Positions 11,839 to 28,110 of a DNA stretch of 64,000 nucleotides are shown here, piece by piece. Below the pieces are notes generated by a model. That model searched no databases. It worked only from the letters and a program-made list of their open reading frames with translations, and was not told the DNA's origin. Within the stretch, counting starts at the first letter, position 1. Each line of letters opens with the position of its first letter. A program made the position numbers and the translations under genes. This DNA is from Hemibagrus wyckioides (taxonomy: Eukaryota > Chordata > Actinopteri > Siluriformes > Bagridae), in NCBI RefSeq assembly GCF_019097595.1, contig NC_080735.1:19957917-20021916 (forward strand), written 5' to 3'.

Positions 11839-12514
11839 AGGCTTGGTCACACTACAAGACTTTAACTGTCGGCAGATCGCTTTGCTCTTCAGACTACATG
11901 ACTTCACTGTATGTCATTTTGTCCTTGTGGTGTTCACACTACGCGACACTTCGTAAATGATCCACAAGAGGGGGTCACTCACCACACGATCTGACAACAA
12001 CTCTTGTCACCCAATGCCTCAATGCTGTCCCCAAACCACGTTTTATCATGAAAACACACGCGACAGGTGGATCCGGAAATGACGCGAGACTTTCGGCTTG
12101 TTTTGAAAATGAAAATGTCGGCAGGAGTCTCGCTCTAAATACATGTTAATTTATTAAAATAAATGTTGTGTCCACACTATTTTTGAAGCCATGTTGCTGC
12201 TGCTGCTTTCCTTCCGGTGACCTCAACTCTGTTGACTTGCTCTCTCATTGGCTGGAGGTCGTAGCTACAACTGACTCCACGTGATGTCGAGTCGGCCGAC
12301 CGTCCCAGATATTTAACATGCCAGATATCTTGATTTTGTCTGCAACACATCAGCGAGCCTCTTTGATGCGTCATTGAGTAGTTCACACATAAAGATTGCT
12401 GAGCGCTGATCACCCACTGATTTTCCCACGATCACAGACCGATCTGTCGGCCAGCTCGTTAATTTGCAAATCGGCCTTAAATTGGGCTTAAAATCCTGTA
12501 GTGTGAACTAGGCT
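11839..12514. mobile_element. Harbinger-like MITE nested in Tc1 copy D
   Basis: Terminal inverted repeats of about 27 bp match at 22 positions: left AGGCTTGGTCACACTACAAG, right (inverted) AGCCTAGTTCACACTACAGG. The direct TTA flanks (11836-11838 and 12515-12517) fit a 3-bp TWA target duplication of the PIF/Harbinger type. TTAA, as for piggyBac, is also readable but gives unequal termini. There is no long open frame and no recognisable transposase, so it is non-autonomous. Confidence 0.65.
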
Positions 12515-12540
12515 TTAACTCACTTTTGTGAGATACTGTA

Positions 12541-12811
12541 TGTGTCCTGTTTTGTGTTGGGTTTTTTTTTTTTGTACTTACTGTTTTTACACTGTCTTGT
12601 CTTTGCTCTGTTTGCACCTAGTTGCACACTTTGCACTTTATGTGGGTAGGACAAACTCCTGTCTTTGCTCTGTGTTGTTGTTTTTTGTGTTTTAAACTAT
12701 ATGTTGTATGTTTATGTAGCACCAGGGTCCTGAAGAAACATTGTTTCATTTCACTATGTACTGCGTTTTCTATATGTGGTTGAAATGACAGTAAAACCTT
12801 CTTGACTTATA
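12541..12811 (+). repeat. LINE 3'-UTR-like tail
   Basis: Contains TGTTTGCACCTAGTTGCACA, TAGCACCAGGGTCCTGAAGA and TGGTTGAAATGACAGTAAAA before a TTGACTT end. This reads like the 3' end of a common fish LINE. No coding part remains. Confidence 0.6.
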
Positions 12812-14929
12812 GGGCAGGGTGGAAACACACAAACTGAGGAGTGACTATGTATTTTACATTTTCATCTGTCTTTTTGATGCCACTGGACGTTTAAAATTAA
12901 CCCTCATTTGCACATCTTTCACCCCAATGTTTGCACAGAAAAGAATAGCTACTGCAAAACATAGGTTTTTAACTTACATTGGTCGACACTTTAATCTGTA
13001 CAGTCTTTAGTGTCTGTTACTTATAGTTTAACTGCTGAGTTTTAGGTGTGTTATTGTGATCATTTTGATTTTCTGTATGTTGCTATAATGGATGCTAAAC
13101 TAGATATTTCTAGTTCTATATAATGTTCTGCATAACTGCAGTGTTTTTACTTTCAGTGTTGAATGTGCTCATATTGAATTACTTCCTGAAAAATTACACC
13201 TATGAGTGATGAAGGGAAACATTGAAAACAGTGTGCAAGTGTATGAATTGTTTTGAAAAGTCACTGTTCATTACTACCCCATGTGGCAGAACAGCTGGTA
13301 CACTACTGAACAATTCAATACTTCTTATTCAAGCTGCAGTGGTCAAGACTCTAAAGTAATCTTTTTTTTTTTATTCCCTGAACCTGTTCCCCATTTGGGA
13401 ACCACTGAACTGAATGAGGGTCATTGCTGGAAATATTCTTAACTTCTAACAGAAGCCTATGGGAGTGTCACAACTCTCTCTCTGAGTGGTCAGACTGTGA
13501 TTCAGCAAGAGGAAATGAAATGGTGTGAATATCAACACTTCTTAAACACAGAGTCTTACACTTCTTGAGAAGGTGGAGTAAAAAAAAACTTTAATGTTTA
13601 ATATCATTAAATTACTAAATTTCCTCTTTATATGTGGCAGGAGCGAAGGGTAAGGAAAAGATGTTGGAAAAACTATACTAGCACATTACGCTAACAGATT
13701 TATCAGAGATACAACTTCACACTATCCAACTATGCCACCTAAGGAATTTCACCCAAGGAATTAACAATGCACAGGTTTGAATCACCAATACTGGTCAGAG
13801 ACATTGGCCAGAATTCAACAATAGGTTGTTTATTGACAATTCTTTAATAAAACAGCATTAACTAAATACAATTGCATTAATTTCTTCATCAGTAGACCAC
13901 AAAGGGTCAAAAGTCAAAGCAGGGAACTGGAGCCCACAACAGAGGCAGAGGATTACACTAACCTCTCTGCAAACATACCTTCCTTGCACACACACACACA
14001 AACACACACTCGTGAAGACGATCACAACACACTGTGAGGAAAACACCACCACCAAGGAAGGACTAGTCCTCTACCCCAAGTGCCTAGGCCCTGCTAAGAC
14101 AAAGATGCACGTCAACAGATAGAACAATAAAATAACCTTTAGCTGGGTCTATCAGACTCAGCTAACCAGATTTACAACAAATACAAAGAAAAAAAAAGTA
14201 CAAACTAATAAGCCCATTTGAATCATCCACAAAAACCTGAGCATAAAAAAAAATGCAAAAGAAAATAAAACAAAAAGGTTTCCAACCTTGAAAAGAATTC
14301 AGTAAATCAAAATATGTTCAACCAAACCAAAACAGAATCCATACAAAAATACAGAAAGAATATACAAAAGTAAACTAAAAGGTTAGCTGAATCCCCATAT
14401 TGGAAACAGAACAGCACGGCCGACCAGAGCGGACTAGAGTGAAATTACAGGCACTCCTGGGAAACCTATAAGAAACGAGACCATTAGCTCATCGAATTCA
14501 GTCGCCCAATCCTGAATATATCCAACCATATTAAAACTTGCATACCAATCATTGAATGTTAAAAGGAAGCTTTCCGTAGGGAATTAAAGCAGGAAAATCC
14601 CAACCTGGTGGCTGCATCAGGCTCTCATGACTAAAACGTAAAAAAAGGAAATCCACAGGGTTCCAAAATATACACCCGTGCTTCGGAAACACATAACTCA
14701 TTGAAGCTGCAAGCTGTTAACAAGCATTTACCTACATATATCCCATGCCTGCTCTGATGTCACATCCGGTTCGTACAATAATGACAATGACCCCATAAGC
14801 GAAGTATAAGGTTGGCAATAACAATCGAAAGTGAAAGCACACTCAGAAACCGCAGTCTCTAAAACATACATTAAACATGGTATTAATGATGCATGTCTCA
14901 TAACTGAAAATACATACTTGTACGAAACT
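12812..14929. other. No gene seen; duplicated flank and unassigned AT-rich DNA
   Basis: From about 13290 to 13640 the sequence is paralogous, in inverted orientation, to about 44010-44475. Shared features are the CCCCATTTGGGAACCACTGA run and the GTGTCACAACTCTCTCTCTG run. The remainder, including a short CA tract near 13990, gave no recognisable gene or element. Short open frames here lack recognisable domains. Confidence 0.6.
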
Positions 14930-16640
14930 TCAATTCAATTCAATATATTTTGTATAGCGCCTTTTACACTGAACATTGTCTCAAAGCAGCTTTACAAAAG
15001 AAGAGAAACAGAGAAAGGGGAGGGGAAAAAATTAAAATAAAAAATAAAAAAAAATATCTAAATAACTAGAAATAAGAATAAATAAATTAATTTAATTATT
15101 AAACTATTTTATCCATATTTTATCCCTAATGAGCAAGCCTGTGGTGACAGTGGCAAGGAAAAACTCCCTGGGATGATATGAGGAAGAAACCTTGAGAGGA
15201 ACCAGGCTCAGAAGGGAACCCATCCTCATTTGGGTGACACTAAACAGAAAATAATGTAACTGTAACTGATTAATGTTCTTTCTACAACAGCAATCAATGA
15301 CTATGAGGAACTATTAGGTCAATGTAGTTTCTAAGGTCATTATAGACACTAATTCTTTGCTGTCACGGGCTGACAGATGAAATGGCAGATCTGTGACAGT
15401 GTGAAAGTCCCCAAGTGGCTCTGTCCATGGCTGTCTCCTGGTCCACATAGATCCATCCACAGCATCAGTGGGCATCATCAAGCGGCGAGACTCAGACCAG
15501 GGGTAGGGCAGTGGTCACACTGGAAACTGGCAAACACTGGGAGCTCAGGAGTGGGGTGTATAGCTCCACAGAGAAAGACAGAGGGAGAAGGAGAAAGATA
15601 TTAAGTATGATTCTGATCATGTGATGTTTAAAGACAATGTAGATTATGTGTAAAGTGCAGGCAGGACTCCGGCAAGACTAGCTATGACATCATAACTAAA
15701 AGGGAGAGCCAGAAGGTGACAGACATGAAGGTTTCTCGGGACATAAAGTGTCCAACCACTTCACAGTCAGCAAACCTGAGTGACTTGTGAGGGTGGTAAG
15801 ATGACAGCATCCAACACATCCCAGTACACCAAACACTCTATGACCATGAACCTTCCAGATCTGCTCCTTTAACTAAGAAAACTATACATTAAAAGCTTGA
15901 CTAAACAAATGTATCTTCAGCCTAGACTTAAACACTGAGACTATGGCTGAATCCCGAACACTAATTGGAAGGCTGTTCCATAACTTTGGGGCTTTGAAAG
16001 AGAAAGCTCCGCCCCCTGCTGTAGCCTTTGCTACTTGAGGTACTACCAAGTAACCAGCACCCTTTGATCGGAGTAGGCGTGGCGGATCATAAAAGACTAA
16101 AAGATCGCTCAAGTACTGCGGCGCAAGACCATTTAGCGCTTTAAAGGTCAGTAACAGTATTTTATAATCAATGCGAAATTTTACTGGGAGCCAATGTAGT
16201 GTGGCTAAGATAGGGGTGATGTGTTCATATCTTCTGGTTCTAGTTAGGACTCTAGCTGCTGCATTCTGGACTAACTGGAGCTTGTTCCTGCTCCTGCTGG
16301 AACATCCAGACAGTAAGACATTACAATAATCCAACCTAGAGGTAACAAAAGCATTAACTAGTTTCTCTGCATCATGAAGTGACATCATATTTCATATCTT
16401 GGCAATATTTCTGAGATGAAAGAAGGCTACCCGAATGATATTATCTACATGAGCTTCAAACGAAAGACCAGAGTCAATAATCACACCAAGATCTTTTACT
16501 GCTGGACAAGATGAAACCAAAAGACCATCCACTGTTACTCTGTAATCAGAAAGCTCACTTGTAGCTGCATGTGGTCCTTGTACTAGCACCTCTGTCTGTC
16601 CAAGTTAAGCAGGAGGAAGTTAGTGGCCATCCAATGTCTA
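14930..16640 (-). mobile_element. 5'-truncated LINE with ATTGA-type tail
   Basis: The minus-strand orientation is shown by reverse-transcriptase C-terminal protein at 15882-16589 and a 3' end at 14930-14945 made of repeated TTGAA/ATTGA units. The intervening 3' UTR contains the typical CTCAAAGCAGCTTTACA and AAACTCCCTGGGATGATATG runs. The same tail occurs at 58415-58490. Clade assignment (L2/CR1-like) is by overall resemblance only. Confidence 0.75.
15882..16589 (-). pseudogene. LINE reverse-transcriptase C-terminal fragment
   Basis: Two open segments read: 16392-16589 (KDLGVIIDSGLSFEAHVDNI, the segment after the RT palm) and 15882-16388 (TSRLDYCNVLLSG, LQLVQNAAARVLTRTRRYEH, APKLWNSLPISVRDS). 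Together they form the C-terminal connection region of a non-LTR ORF2. They are separated by an in-frame stop near 16390. The catalytic palm motif is not present, so the protein is dead. Confidence 0.8.
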
Positions 16641-18181
16641 ATGTCCTTTACACATTCTTCTATCTTAATAAGCTGGTGTCTCTCATCTGACTTAGTCGAC
16701 ATAACAGTGGAAGCTAATACCATGTTTATGAATAATTGCACCAATGGGTAGAAACTAGCATTGCTTTTACCTTACTGACACCGGTATCCACGTTCAGTTC
16801 CTATGACAACAGCGTGTTAATGACGCAACGGTCTAGTACAAATGACGTATTTACATTTTTAATTTATCTGCTTTTGCATTAAACATATGAGGAAAGTTGA
16901 GCAGTATGTAACTCAGAAAACTCTCTGCTATCATGCTATTAAAAGATATATTTAGAGAGCTTTATGACCATTTCTTCAGCTAACACAGTAAACAAAATGG
17001 TGTGCCACATGACACCAACAACACATCTTAACACATCTTAACCATAGAGTCAGGCTGTTTGCTTGTTGGACAAGAGGGTTGAGTAGAAACTGTGAGAAAA
17101 AGTTTATTTAATTTTTTATTTTACTAAATTCACTCATTAATCCAATGTCTAAATTCCCTAAAGAAAGAGAGACTCAAAGTCATTTATTTTACTAACCTTA
17201 CAAATAAGCATATTAAACATATCATGTCACTTTGTATGTGGAGAACTCGTCAGTATTTAAATATTTTTTACTCTTTGTGTGTAAGTTCTGTAAACACGAC
17301 AGTTATTATAAATAAAAACTTCTTCTGCAACATGACAGTTTTGAAATTTGATTATTCACACACATACATTCACAAAAAATAATGTAATTACTCGAGTCAG
17401 AGCTACTGTTATAGAATATCTTAAATATTTATGGTATTTATATTAATATTAATAATGTTTTATATATATATATATATTTATTAATATTAAATATTTCAAG
17501 TGCTTTAAAAAGATTTAAATTTCATTTTATTAAATATTGTACATGTGATAAGTAGCTGCTCATGACTGCCCCATGTGGTAGAGCAGTGGTACTGTACTAT
17601 AGGGCAAGCTACAGGACAATTCAACACTGAACATTTCTGTTCCAGATAATGTTAAGGAGGACAGGAAAACAAATTATATCATCCATATTATAAATAAAAC
17701 ATGCAATTGCACCCTGCAGTGTGTTTTAGCTCTTGATTTAAAGTTAGACAGACAGTTTGACACATACTGGGTGTTGCTGAAGCAATAAGTTCATCTCTTC
17801 AAACATGGTGATTGAGGTGATAAAACCTTTTGCACATTTCAGCAGTGGTAGTAAACACAAGTACACAATACAAAAAACATCTGCAGTTAATGAAGCAAAT
17901 TTCAGCAAAGACGCATTACTGGTCTCGGTGCTACAGATTCACACAGCCAATCAGCAACAGTCTTGGCAGGTGACATGCCCCCTACAAGCTGTGCAGCTCT
18001 GCATCTAAATCTATTTTAAGATGCACCTTTTATATGATTTTAAGTTTCACCTGTCAGCATCCTGTGAGTACCAAAGTCAGTAATTATTCCATGATGCTGA
18101 TTTGATAAAGTGGGACTGAACTCCTCATAATCTATTTCCTGTCATTACACTTTCCTAGCAGTAGGGGTTTCAGCCTAGAAG
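16641..18181. other. No coding gene seen; duplicated receptor-gene flanks
   Basis: 16858-17200 is a copy of the receptor-family upstream segment. 17215-17400 resembles the downstream flank of genes 1 and 3 (compare 26240-26400 and 58110-58260). 17550-17810 matches 49330-49580 and 58705-58930. No Ig exon lies between the upstream-type and downstream-type parts, so this may be the scar of a deleted gene copy. Confidence 0.6.
17052..17091 (+). other. Putative 5'-UTR exon, candidate for gene 1
   Basis: TTGGACAAGAGGGTTGAGTA followed by GAAACT|GTGAGAAAA. It resembles the putative first exons of genes 2 and 3. An acceptor directly upstream of the gene 1 start codon (TATATAG at about 21463-21469) could join it, but the distance of 4.4 kb with a transposon between makes this uncertain. 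Confidence 0.3.
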
Positions 18182-19733
18182 TACAGGTACATCTCAAAAA
18201 ATTAGAATATCATGAAAAAGGTCAATATTTTTGTCACTCAGTTCAGAAAGTGAAGCCCATATATAGATTCATCACACATAGAGTGAAATATTTCAAGCTT
18301 TTATTTCTTGAAATTGTGATGATTATGGCTTACAGATAAGGAAAACCCAAAATCCTGTGTCTCAGAAAATTAGAATATTACATAAGATCAATAAAAAAAA
18401 GGATATTTCAAACAGAAATGTCAGGCTTCTGAAAAGTATGTTCATTTCTATGCACTCAATACTTGATTGGGCCTCCTTTTGCATGAATTACTGCATCAAT
18501 GTGGTGTGGCATGGAGGCACTCAGCCTGTGGCACTGCTCAGGTCTAATGGAAGCCCAGGTTGCTTTGATAGCGGCCTTCAGGTCATCTGCATTGTTGGGT
18601 CAGACGAGTTTGCTGGCCAATCAAGCACAGTAACACCATGGTCATTGAACCAGCTTTTGATACACTTTAGCAGTGTGGACAGGTGCCAAGTTCTGCTGGA
18701 AAATGAAATCAGCATCTCCATAAAGCTTGTCAGCAGAAGGAAGCATGAAGTGCTCTAAAATTTCCTGTTAGATGGCTGCGTTGACTGTGGACTTCAGAAA
18801 ACACAGTGGACCAACACCAGCAGATAACATGGCAGCCCAAATCATCACTGACTGTGGACACTTCACACTGGACTTAAAGCAACATGGATTCTGTGCCTCT
18901 CCACTCTTCCTCCAGACTCTGGGACCTTGATTTCCAAATGAAATGCAAAACTTACTTTCATCTGAAAAGAGGACTTTGGACCACTGAGCAACAGTCCAGT
19001 TCTTTTTCTCCACAACCCAGGTAAGATGCTTCTGACGTTGTCTCTGGTTCAGGAGTGGCTTGACACGAGGAATGCAACATTTGTAGGTCATGTCTAGGAT
19101 TCGTTTGTGAGTAGTGGCTCTTGATGCACTGACTCCAGTCTCAGTCCACGTCTTGTGAAGCTCCCCCAAATTCTTGAATGGATTTTGCCTGACAATCCTC
19201 TCAAGGCTGCGGTTATCCCTTTTGCTGGTGCACCTTTTCCTACCACACTTTTTCCTTCCACTCAACTTTCTATGAATATGCTTGGATACAGCACTCTGTG
19301 AACAACCAGCTTCTTTAGCAATGACCTTTTGTGGCTTACCCTCCTTGTGAAGGGTGTCAATGACTGTCTTCTGGACAACTGTCAATTCAGCAGTCTTCCC
19401 CATGATTGTGTAGCCTACTGACCCAGACTGAGAGACCATTTAAAAGCTCAGGAAACCTTTGCAGGTGTTTTGAGGTAATTAGCTGATTAGGGTGTGACAC
19501 CACGACTTTCCAATATTGAACTTTTTCACAATATTCTAATTTTCTGAAACACAGAATTTTGGGTTTTCCTTATCTGTAAGCCATAATCATCACAATTTCA
19601 AGAAATAAAGGCTTGAAATGTTTCACTCAATGTGTAATGAATCTATATAATATATGGGTTTCACTTTCTGAACTGAGTGACAAAAAATATTGACCTTTTT
19701 CATTATATTCTAATTTTTTGAGATGTACCTGTA
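18182..19733 (-). mobile_element. Second Tc1-like transposon family
   Basis: Long inverted repeats of roughly 200 bp begin TACAGGTACATCTCAAAAAA and end with the inverse TTTTTTGAGATGTACCTGTA. Each arm has an inner repeat of the same theme (CTCAGAAAATTAGAATATTA), i.e. IR/DR structure. TA borders both ends. It is unrelated at the terminus to the array family at 1473-12540. Confidence 0.9.
18480..19403 (-). pseudogene. Tc1-like transposase (broken)
   Basis: The likely start is the Met of MGKTAELTVVQKTVIDTLHK. It continues through a helix-turn-helix (QSAVSKHIHRKLSGRKK) to the first catalytic Asp (FSDESKF) and an in-frame stop at 18768. Beyond the stop the frame continues, but the second catalytic Asp reads Asn (QQNLAPVHTAK). 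The segment that should hold the catalytic Glu (NPIE) is deleted between VLDWPANSS-like and PNNADDLKAA-like residues. Three independent lesions make it inactive. Confidence 0.85.
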
Positions 19734-21357
19734 TAATACATAATATATACATACGTACATACATAGAAACATATCTATCTATACACATATTAATCACAAT
19801 CTCTCACTCGTGACGCACACACCAGGCCACCATTTCACGCAATATACTATTCACCCATTAACAGCACTCACTTAAACTTCATTTAATTGATTGATAACTT
19901 GAACTAATGGTCAAATGTAACATCACATGGAATACTTTTTCAAAGTTGATATTTTAAACATTAAATAGATGCCTATAAAACAATTTAACATCAGATGAAC
20001 GGAGCTCATGAAATCGTACCTCTCCTCTCTAGTAACATTGCAGGAAAGAGGACGAACTCCAATTGCTCTGTGATTTGAAACTCTCACCTGTGTATGATGT
20101 CAGCCGATGTGCATACTGTGACTGTTTCCTTTAATAAGAGCGCAGAACCTTCTTTCAAAATAAAATACCTCCTTACAAATAATAATTAAAAATAAAATAG
20201 AGTAAATAATTAAAATCTATAATCTGGTGTAACAACATACTCCTGCTTCACTTGGTAACTTCAGACTGTTAGCTAAAATATTTAATGTAAATTAGAAGAT
20301 TCTGTGTACCATGAAAACGAGTTCACTTTAAACCACGCATTTTCTCTCAGCAATGTATGACAAGCAGACTCTGGATGCTAGTTTAGTGTTAAACTCAATA
20401 TGATCATAACTCGTTTTCATGTCAGAGGACAGATGAGGTGGAGCTGCTTCAGAACAGAGAGGGTGAGACAGGGAGAAACAGCAGCAGCACAACATAACAG
20501 GATGGTTATGTGCTGTATGAAGGGCCAGGTGATTTTGATTTGTTGGTGATAAAAGGGAAGAAGTGTACATGATAAATATTGAATACAGTTTGAATCTTAG
20601 CAAAATAAATGCTTTTCTTGTATGTTTAGATGTTTAGAACATTTGTCACAGCATCACATGGGTGTGGTTTCATATTATTTACCTGCTCACTTGTTGGGTG
20701 GGAGAGAAACAAAGAGTCAGGCCCTGATAATCCTTTGTTGACCATTTCCATAAAGTTTCAGTTGTCATGAACTTTTGTTTATTTTTATTTGTGTCATGCT
20801 TTCATATCAGAGGACAGATGAGGTGAAGAGGCTTCAACACACAGTTCATTAACGTCCTGTTCAAGTGATTTATTTTACATTTTCAGGTACAGTGGTTAGA
20901 TTAAAAAGTTTGTTTAACAGTGGAAATTAAGTCTCACATTATTTAAATTTTATTCACACACAAAACATTAATGGTGAACATTTCTGACTTTATAAAATGA
21001 TTCTCTCAAGTCTTAGTAATCGGCCCCTATTAAACAATAAAGAAATTAAGACATCATTTTATATACATAGTTTAGTAGCCTACTATTCTTTTGGCAGAAT
21101 TAATCATTATAATCAACCTAATTATTTCCTGGATTTTGTATCACCATAGTCTCTAAATGTATATAAATGCAGGAAATGGGATTCAAATCAAAAACATTTT
21201 CCCCCATTTTGTGTCCCCTCCACTTCTCAAACCAAAGTTACACCCTTGTGTCTTACCTTTGTCATGTGTCCTATCAAAGCCAATAATTTGGAGTGTGTGC
21301 ACATAGAGCTTCAGACACAACTTCCTCAATGAAGCATTCCCATTTTGATGCAGCATC
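19734..21357. other. No gene seen; upstream flank of gene 1
   Basis: 20890-21250 is an inverted paralogue of 59810-60165, with shared runs such as CCATTTTGTGTCCCCTCCAC and TATTTCCTGGATTTTGTATC. A short direct repeat, TCAGAGGACAGATGAGGTG, occurs at about 20431 and 20805. No convincing open frame, RNA gene or core promoter was identified. Confidence 0.6.
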
Positions 21358-21359
21358 TT

Positions 21360-21395
21360 GTTCCCTTCTCAGGGAACTCGGTTACATATGTAACC
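21360..21395. repeat. Two adjacent palindromes upstream of gene 1
   Basis: GTTCCCTTCTCAGGGAAC (21360-21377) is a hairpin with 7-bp arms. GGTTACATATGTAACC (21380-21395) is a perfect 16-bp palindrome. From memory the pair resembles the core of a dispersed fish repeat rather than a gene-specific operator. Confidence 0.7.
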
Positions 21396-21479
21396 TAGTG
21401 TAGGTGTTTTTTTGTTTGTTTTTTTACTTACTGTAAGTATGTTTTTCTTTTTATTTAACTGTATATAGAACCTTCAACA

Positions 21480-25669
<4,190 letters not shown>

Positions 25670-25904
25670 ATCCTGACACAGAGGATGAATAGAGAGATCC
25701 TCACTGAAGTGGAGAAACTCCTTTTAACCAGCAACATCAGCAAGTTACAGCCATTTAAAGCAGCTTCAGTCAGTTTCTAGAAATGTGTGAAGTGTTTTAT
25801 TCTGCCAGCAGCTTAGTTTTCATTTATTAGTGATTGTTTCTTTATTGTGAATGCTTGAAGATTACCTGAAGTCCATTTTCAGCAGAGTGTGTGTATTTAG
25901 AAGA

Positions 25905-25907
25905 AAT

Positions 25908-25947
<40 letters not shown>
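25905..25947 (+). promoter_or_regulatory. Poly(A) signal with GU-rich downstream tract, gene 1
   Basis: AATAAA at 25905-25910, about 235 bases after the stop codon, is followed at once by a (TG)n tract. The tract could serve as the GU-rich downstream element of cleavage and polyadenylation. Confidence 0.65.
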
Positions 25948-25951
<4 letters not shown>

Positions 25952-26409
25952 GTGTGCTAGTCAGATGATAAACTTGGGGATGATGAGACCCTCCTGACTT
26001 TCTGAGTAGGAATTCTGAGTTGAGGTTCTTTTGCCTTTTTTCAAAGGTCTAAGCTTTAGACAAACAAAGCATGATGTCCTGACTGGCACACAGTGTTCCT
26101 GACTCCTGACTCACTGTGACTCTGAGCAGGATAAAGTGCATGTATATATCACAGTACAGCTATGTTAATTAGCCAAAAGCTCCTCATATACATTGTTTCA
26201 TTTTAGCTCACTCTAAATGAAGATAAAATAATACGTATTATTTTGCTTTGTATGTGAAGAAATTGTGTCAACATTGAAATATTTTTGCTGTGTGTGTGTG
26301 AGTTCTGTAACAATGACAGTTTTTATAAATAAAGGAAAAACTTCTGCTGCAATATCACAGAACTGATCAGTCTCGAAAATGTATTATTCACACTTTCATA
26401 CACTCAAAG

Positions 26410-26457
<48 letters not shown>

Positions 26458-26959
26458 ATTAATTAATTAATTAGATTATGCTTAAAAATTAAAAGGGTAT
26501 TCTGCAAGAGACAAGTTACAATTGTCACAACATATGTAAACATTAAACAGTAATTTGACAACAGTAAGGTAGGAACAGCTGAGTCTCACAGGTCTTAACA
26601 CTTTATGTAATTATGCACATTAGCCAGTAAAAAAAAAAAACATGAAGAGAAAGGACATTAAAGAAAAAGGCCAAGGTTTAAGTTGTTGGTGGAAAACTAC
26701 CTTAAAGGAATTGTGCTCTCAACCATACCTGTGTGAACAGCAAACAATAGGAAGAGGGACTCAAACCATGGTGCCCCAAACTCACAAGCATGTGCTTCCC
26801 CAAGTGATTAGCCTTCCCCTTTGGAGCACTCAGCCTAGGCACGAAACTGGGACACAGAAACAAAGCAGCAGACCACCAGTGGGGGTGCTGGTGGGTGGAT
26901 TATTATTCCTTGTTAATCATGTGATTATGTCATGGGTATTGTCACCTTTTTCTTGTAAC
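25948..26959. other. No gene seen; downstream flank of gene 1
   Basis: 26160-26400 is paralogous to 58040-58260 and in part to 17215-17400, i.e. receptor-gene downstream flank. A CT microsatellite (26408-26456) and an AATT run follow. 26640-26950 gave no recognisable element. Confidence 0.6.
26408..26456. repeat. (CT)n microsatellite
   Basis: Uninterrupted CT run followed by (TAAT)n. Confidence 0.95.
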
Positions 26960-27246
26960 TCTTAATGTGACATATTGTACAGAGACCAACAACTCTGAGG
27001 AGGAGTACACGGCATCGGTGACTAGCTACATCGGCAAGTACATAGATGACATGACTGTCTCCAAGACCATCACCACTTGCTTCAATAGGAAGCCATGGAT
27101 GAATATAAAGGTGAATCCAGAGCCACTTCTGTGACAGCGACGACACACGTGCATGTGGAAGGACATCCAGGCAATCACTAACTACAGGACAACTTCACCT
27201 GCCCGTAACAGTGATGTCTCCCTTCCAGATATGCTGGACAACTTCG

Positions 27247-27507
27247 ATGCTCAGTTTAAGGTGCAGAACAACATGGTCACAAGGAAGACTATCCCTCCTC
27301 TTAATGACCCTATGCTCAGTTTAAGGTGCAGAACAACATGGTCACAAGGAAGATTATCCCTGCTCTTAATGACCCTATGCTCAGTTTAAGGTGCAGAACA
27401 ACATGGTCACAAGGAAGACTATCCCTCCTCTTAATGACCCTATGCTCAGTTTAAGGTGCAGAACAACATGGTCACAAGGAAGATTATCCCTCCTCTTAAT
27501 GACCAAG
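27247..27507 (+). repeat. 65-bp tandem repeat, four copies, inside the LINE relic
   Basis: Units start at 27247, 27312, 27377 and 27442, exactly 65 bp apart. Each begins ATGCTCAGTTTAAGGTGCAG (first unit, GATGCTCAG). The period is not a multiple of three, so the frame is broken each time. The copies differ at only a few bases. Confidence 0.9.
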
Positions 27508-28110
27508 TGCTCTGTCTAACCACAGCTGATGTGAGGAGAACTCTATGCAGAATTAAGACATGGAAGTCTGCTACACCAAACAACATTCCTGGTAGAGTGC
27601 TTAGGGAGTATGTAGAACAGTTAGCAGATGTCTCCACTTACATCTTTAACATATCCCTGAGCAGCAAAATTGTCCCTAAATGCCTAAAAACCACCTCCAT
27701 CATCTGTGTGCAGAAGAAGTCTACAGTGTCCTGCCTCAAAGACTAACGTCCTGTTGCACTCACACTCATCATTATGAAGTGCTTCAAAAGACTCATCATG
27801 AGGCACATTACCACAACCCTCCACAAGGCCCTCACACACCTGGAAAAAAGCACACATACATATGAATCCTGTTCATAGACTTCAGTTCAGCTTTCAACAC
27901 AATCATTCCTCTGCAACTGTATCCTGGACTTCCTGACTGGGAGACCTCAGTCTGGATTGGGAACAGCATCTCCAGCACCACCACACTGGGCACTGGGGCC
28001 CCTCAAATCACACGTGAACCACATCATCAAGTTCACTGATGACACGACCATCGTGGGTCTCATAAGCAAGAATGATGAGTCAGTATACAGGGAGGAGGTG
28101 CAACAGCTCA

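Larger units (their letters stand above)
10543..12540 (-). mobile_element. Tc1-like transposon, copy D with nested MITE
   Basis: Same truncated left border as copies B and C. The right part is disturbed: after position 11838 a 676-bp MITE intervenes, and only the outermost terminal repeat (CACTTTTGTGAGATACTGTA) follows it. About 200 bp between the inner and outer terminal repeats are missing. The right flank (from 12541) differs from that of copies A-C, so copy D marks the end of the tandem array. Confidence 0.85.

Noticed and set aside
20328..20603. 91-codon minus-strand open frame upstream of gene 1
   Set aside because: No family resemblance, no splice or promoter context, and composition like random AT-rich DNA.
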